Assembly: GCA_038030265.1 (NCBI GenBank) | Contig: CM075938.1 | Coordinates: forward strand, 52,817,189 to 52,881,188 | Length of the DNA stretch: 64,000 bases | From: Corythucha ciliata | Lineage: Eukaryota > Arthropoda > Insecta > Hemiptera > Tingidae | Reading direction: 5' to 3' | Part shown: positions 59,930 to 64,000 of the stretch, in pieces | Position numbering within the stretch: the first letter of the stretch is position 1 | How the letters are laid out: the number at the start of each line of letters is the position of its first letter | Program-made: the position numbers and the translations under genes | Notes under the pieces: generated by a model | Databases searched by the model: none | Told to the model about the DNA's origin: nothing | What the model saw: the letters and a program-made list of their open reading frames with translations, nothing else

Positions 59930-60545
59930 CTACTACGACGCTGCTAAAGTGAAGAAAAAGCACTAATTTGCGGCTATAAAATTCAGAAAAATTCTAATTT
60001 GCGTCAAATACTGAATATACGCCATTTCGCGGCTTCTGAAGGCAACTTTTGAGGCTGAAATTGAGAAAAAGCGCCAATTTATGGCAATAGGTGAAAAAAC
60101 AGCTAATTCGTGAGTAAAACTGAGAAAAATCGCTCATGCATTGCGTCTAGTGAATTAAAAAAATGCTAATTCGTGAAAAGCCCCCTATTTTGCGGCTAAT
60201 ATATTGAGGAAAACAATTGATGACAACGCTAGTTTACAGCTAGAACTGAGAAAAGTGCTAATCCCCCGCTAAAAAAAATTTAAAAAATCGCTAATTTGCT
60301 GCTAAACCTCGGGGCCAAAACACATCGCTCACGGGATCAAAGCGCTACTTTGCTGCTTAAATTTGAGAAAAGAGTGATCCCTTGTTCTCAATTGAGCACG
60401 AATTAGAGCTTTTTCTCAGTGTTGGCCGTGAAGTGCGAAGTTGCCTCCGGAAACAGCAAATTGGTATCTTATAAATTTAAGGTACCAATCATCACCTTTT
60501 CTCAATTTTATAGCCGCGAATTGGCGGTTACCCCTCGAGGGTGTT
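59930..60545. repeat. Variant A tandem repeat, both orientations
   Basis: Forward units (CTGAGAAAAATCGCT) to about 60380, then inverted units (TTTCTCAATTTTATAGCC) to about 60545. Confidence 0.65.
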
Positions 60546-60779
60546 TGCTATATGATGCAGACGCAGGGTGCTACTCCCCCCCCCCAATCCCTTCCAATTA
60601 TTCAAATCTGCATGTGAGCGTTGGCAGCTCGGGAAAAGCTCTAACACCTTGTCGACAAAGTATGAACTGCGTTTTATCAATTATAGGGGGGGGGGGGCGG
60701 TGTATGTGAGACTCGATAAAATTTTTGACGCCGCCCATCGTGAAACTCTAGTCCGAAGTACAACGCCAGGAAAAAGGCT

Positions 60780-61370
60780 GCGAAGCATTCCGATTCCCGG
60801 ATATTTAGCTCCAAATATAGCAATTTCGCGGCTATTTATGAAGCTTCTCTCTATGAGGTATCTTCATTTGCTAAGTTATTGGTAAAAACTGCCAATGTGA
60901 TGTTTCCTGGACAACTTTGAGTCTAAAACTGAGAAAATATGATACTTCTTCGCGTCTCCTACGAACCCAGGGGGTCATTCAATCATGACCCCCATGAGCT
61001 AGCGTAAAATTCCCGTCAATCGCGGTATCTATGGCGTTATAACATTATTTGTGATAAAGCGTCCTTAGTTACCGCTTTCGTTACTTTTTAACGCTACCTC
61101 ATTGATGTGATCACTTTTGTCATAAAAAACGGTCCCGAAACTTGCAATTTTGTGGATATTCAGCTTAAAATGTTACAATTTCGGCGCTATTCGACTGGAT
61201 TTGGGTGCCGCCTGTGTGTGGTCGCGGCCACTATACATATAAAAAAAACGATACTTGCATTTCGAAGAGATTTAGCTCTGAAAATTGCAATTTAACAGAC
61301 CCGAACCTTGCAACTTCGCGAATATTTAGCCCCAATGTTGCAATTCCATGTCCATTTAGCCATGAAATCT
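60780..61370. repeat. Variant C units, scattered
   Basis: Words such as GCAATTTCGCGGCTATTTA recur at 60820, 61140 and 61310, in inverse orientation to the array in CCDC39 intron 14. Variant A units resume at about 61600-61860. Confidence 0.55.
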
Positions 61371-62455
61371 ATTTATTGACTGATTAATCATCTTAGTCAA
61401 TTAATCAAACGTTCGAAAGTGAAATTATTGCATTAAAATGTCGCTGTTTTTCTCTGTAACCAAGCCGTGCTGCCGTTCATGGCTACGAACCCATTTTGAT
61501 CCAGTAAGATCCGCGAAATAGCTTCTCGAGTTTGGAAACCTCGTGAAATTATTTTTCCCCCGAAGCGCGTGCTTCAAATGAGCGCCTTTTAATTTTTCCC
61601 GTGTGCGTTTTCCATGAACCGCGAATGAACGCTTTTTCTCCACTTCAGTCACAAATGAACGTTTTTCTCAATTTTAGCCGCAATTTAACGAATTGTCCAA
61701 ACTTTTAGCGGTTGGAGTTTTTTTGGGTTTCTTGCCCCAAGAACAGTACAATCAATTTTTACCGTCTAAGTGACCTACAGAATCTGGGGATTATCGTGTT
61801 TCTCTCCCCCCCCCCCAACGCTTTTAGCTGTGATGTAGCACTCTTCTCAATTTCAGCTTGGTCACTTTATTAGCGCCTCAGTTTAGGTACGGGGGCGTTG
61901 TAACCATGGGACACCCTAGACTTTGCGCCCCGCTTAAAATCTTCGAGCATCCTAGTACCATGGCGGAAAACCCTTCCCATCCAGTTTTCGTTTGTTTTAT
62001 TTCAATACAGACTTGATAATTCCATTTTTTTTCTTTTCGGGGTTTTACACGGCTCCTCGGCACCCTTTTTTAAAAACATAAATGTATTATCAAGTTTCAA
62101 TTAATTTCTGTGTTTTAAAAAAGTATTTTCTTCCCAGTCTTGTCAATAGGTGAGGTCCCATTTTGAGGTTTTTTAAAACACGAAAAGTATAGTTTTTCGT
62201 GCCAACTATTTTTTGGGGCAGAAAAAAAAGTTCGGGCCTGAATCCAGAGATACCCCCCACCACCATCCAAATGGATCTAAATAGTAGTTCGATCAAATCG
62301 CACTTCGTGGTAAGTCTTGTCAACTTCTCCCTTATGTCTTCAATGTCTTAGGCACAACGATGGCTTGACTAGAAGAGGATGCTATAACGTATCCGTTTTT
62401 CTGGTTTAAGCCTAATTGGTTGCCTTTGAATAATTTTTTTTTTTTTTTCTTGCAG

Positions 62456-64000
62456 GTTGTAAAGAGTCAAATTAAACTGGAAGACGGTGAGGATATCACA
62501 TTTCATTCGCCGAACACGAATGATCTCAAATATTGCAAGTTAGGTAAGACTTCTGTGCATCTTTTGGATTCTCCCCTCCCCCACCACCACCACCATCATC
62601 ATCATCCGCCAACATCGCTCTTGAAAAATACACGATTTTGTACTCGCAGCCACACCGAATGGCCGCGACGAATCTGGAGGTGAAGACGACCTAAATATTT
62701 CGTCGTCTCCGTTCTATTTGCTCGATCACGGCTACGGTCGAACACCACCGACTCACGCTGGCGACAACCAAAGACCGGTGGCAAGCCCTACTAAGACGCT
62801 GGTGCGGTAGCGTTGTTAATGCTTGAATACATTTGTCAGTTGTTTTTTTTATCTTATTATTTTGTTCCTAGGCTGTTAAAAGAAATCTTATGGACACCAC
62901 CATTGAGGAAGATTCAGGGTTTAAGACTCCCAAACTGAAAAAGAAAAACACCATCATCATCAAAACTAAAGGTAAATTCCACCTTTGTTTTAATTTTTTT
63001 TCAATCGTGTTCTCACTTTTGTTTTTCTTTACGCGTGAAGGGAACAATTTAAAAACGGCCACGAGGTACGACACATCCCTCGGACTTCTCACCAAAAAAT
63101 TTGTCGACCTCCTGCAGAGGTCACCTCGAGGGATTGTCGACTTGAACTACGCTTCTGCATCGCTAGATGTACAAAAGAGGCGAATATACGATATAACGAA
63201 CGTGTTGGAGGGAGTCGGTATTTTGGAGAAGAAATCAAAGAATAACATTCAATGGAGGTGGGTGCCTCACTTTGGGTTGATGGGGGGGGGGGATTTTTTA
63301 GGACTCGCGACTGTTTTTTTTTTTTTTTTTTTCAGGGGTGGTAATATTTCGGAGCCGCAAAGCGACGTTCAGAATGATATAGAAAAATTAGAGAACGAGG
63401 AAAGAGTTTTGGACGATCTTATAAACAAAGCGAGTAAGCGTCTCACTGTGCGTTATTGGAACGATGTTTTTTTTCATTACTTTTCTTCATCAAGGAAACG
63501 AATTTGACGCGCTGATAAAAGATTCAAGGTACGCGTACGTCACGTATCAAGATCTGCGAAGCATTAAAACTTTCGCGACTCAAACTGTTATGGTTATTAA
63601 AGCCCCACCGACGGCGCATTTGGAAGTTCCCCAACCGGTGAACAGATCAAAGGTTGGATCAATGGGGGACCCATTGTTCACTATTTTTTGTTTTTTTACT
63701 AACAACCCCGCCCCTCACCCGCCTTTCTATTCCAGGTTGAAATGATCCTAAAGTCCGACAAGGATGAAATCGAGGTATTCCTTTGCCCCGACCCTAAACC
63801 CGGTAAAGATGAAAAGGACACCCGATCGATTAATTCCAATCCGTCGACGCCGTCCGCAGTAGGCGAGGCGTCAACTCTTGGAAAGATGGATTCCCCCGTA
63901 AGAATTGTGATCGCCCCCCTCCCCCAACACACACCACTTTATTATTATTCTGGCACCCCCGCCGCCTTCACCCATCATTTCCAGGACAAAATGAAATTGC
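62456..64000 (+). CDS. E2f1: E2F1/2/3-type transcription factor (partial, runs off the end)
   Basis: Exons: 62456-62543, 62650-62801, 62872-62971, 63041-63257, 63336-63433, 63495-63652, 63736-63897 and 63985 to the window end. All junctions are GT-AG and frame-consistent. The order of domains is E2F: an acidic N-terminus with LLDHGYG; VKRNL, an RxL cyclin-binding-type motif; the winged-helix DNA-binding domain starting [14 protein letters not shown] and including [14 protein letters not shown]; a coiled coil (dimerisation with DP); and the marked box with [18 protein letters not shown] and IEVFLCPD. E2F/DP dimers switch on S-phase genes and are held in check by Rb-family proteins. The transactivation and Rb-binding tail lies outside the window. 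The start codon is not fixed; a candidate lies at 56054. Confidence 0.9.
63041..63257 (+). CDS. E2f1: E2F DNA-binding domain exon
   Basis: The acceptor CGCGTGAAG precedes GGAACAAT. The exon encodes the whole winged helix, including the RRIYD recognition-helix motif that contacts TTTSGCGC sites and the KSKNNIQW end. It is flanked downstream by an intron of only 78 bases with a G run and a T run. Confidence 0.92.

Overview
This window is eukaryotic nuclear DNA, almost certainly from an arthropod. Genes are widely spaced and split by GT-AG introns, and the identifiable coding exons give arthropod-type proteins. The rest is A/T-rich and full of G/C homopolymer runs, small terminal-inverted-repeat (TIR) elements, dead retroelements and degenerate short tandem repeats. 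Nothing bacterial, organellar or CRISPR-like was seen. The species cannot be named. A well-preserved axonemal ruler gene (CCDC39) implies that the animal keeps motile 9+2 axonemes, probably in flagellate sperm.

Layout. (1) 1-5.2 kb is a transposon graveyard: a Ty3/Gypsy-like integrase tail, a TA-flanked MITE, a 5'-truncated Jockey-like LINE nested in another TIR element, and a second LINE remnant. (2) 6.7-21.8 kb, minus strand, is tramtrack (ttk): five coding exons that splice in frame to a 635-residue BTB/two-zinc-finger protein of the Ttk69 type. Its large introns hold tandem-repeat arrays, a tRNA-derived SINE, nested MITEs, a large foldback and a hAT-type element with a perfect 8-bp target duplication. 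(3) 21.8-34.2 kb is mostly featureless, with two or three TIR elements. (4) 34.2-41.5 kb, plus strand, is CCDC39: about 18 exons giving roughly 959 residues. Intron 14 holds a 2.1-kb TIR-bounded segment filled with tandem repeats. (5) 42.5-46.3 kb is a cluster of four small genes for single-pass membrane proteins with a shared P-x(5,6)-P-[WY]-x(4)-[LIF]-R core and Cys/Pro-rich tails. I do not recognise this family and it is the best candidate for something undescribed. (6) 47-53 kb holds several copies of a roughly 430-bp repeat and a Penelope-like reverse-transcriptase fragment. (7) 55.6 kb to the end, plus strand, is an E2F1/2/3-type transcription factor, possibly starting near 55.6 kb, with clear exons from 62,456 and running off the window edge.

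The genes do not form an operon-like unit: ttk (repressor of neural and other fates), E2f1 (G1/S control) and CCDC39 (cilium) are independent. The small-protein cluster sits just downstream of CCDC39, but a functional link would be speculation. All exon boundaries were placed by reading splice sites, frame continuity and family resemblance by eye; no alignment program was run.
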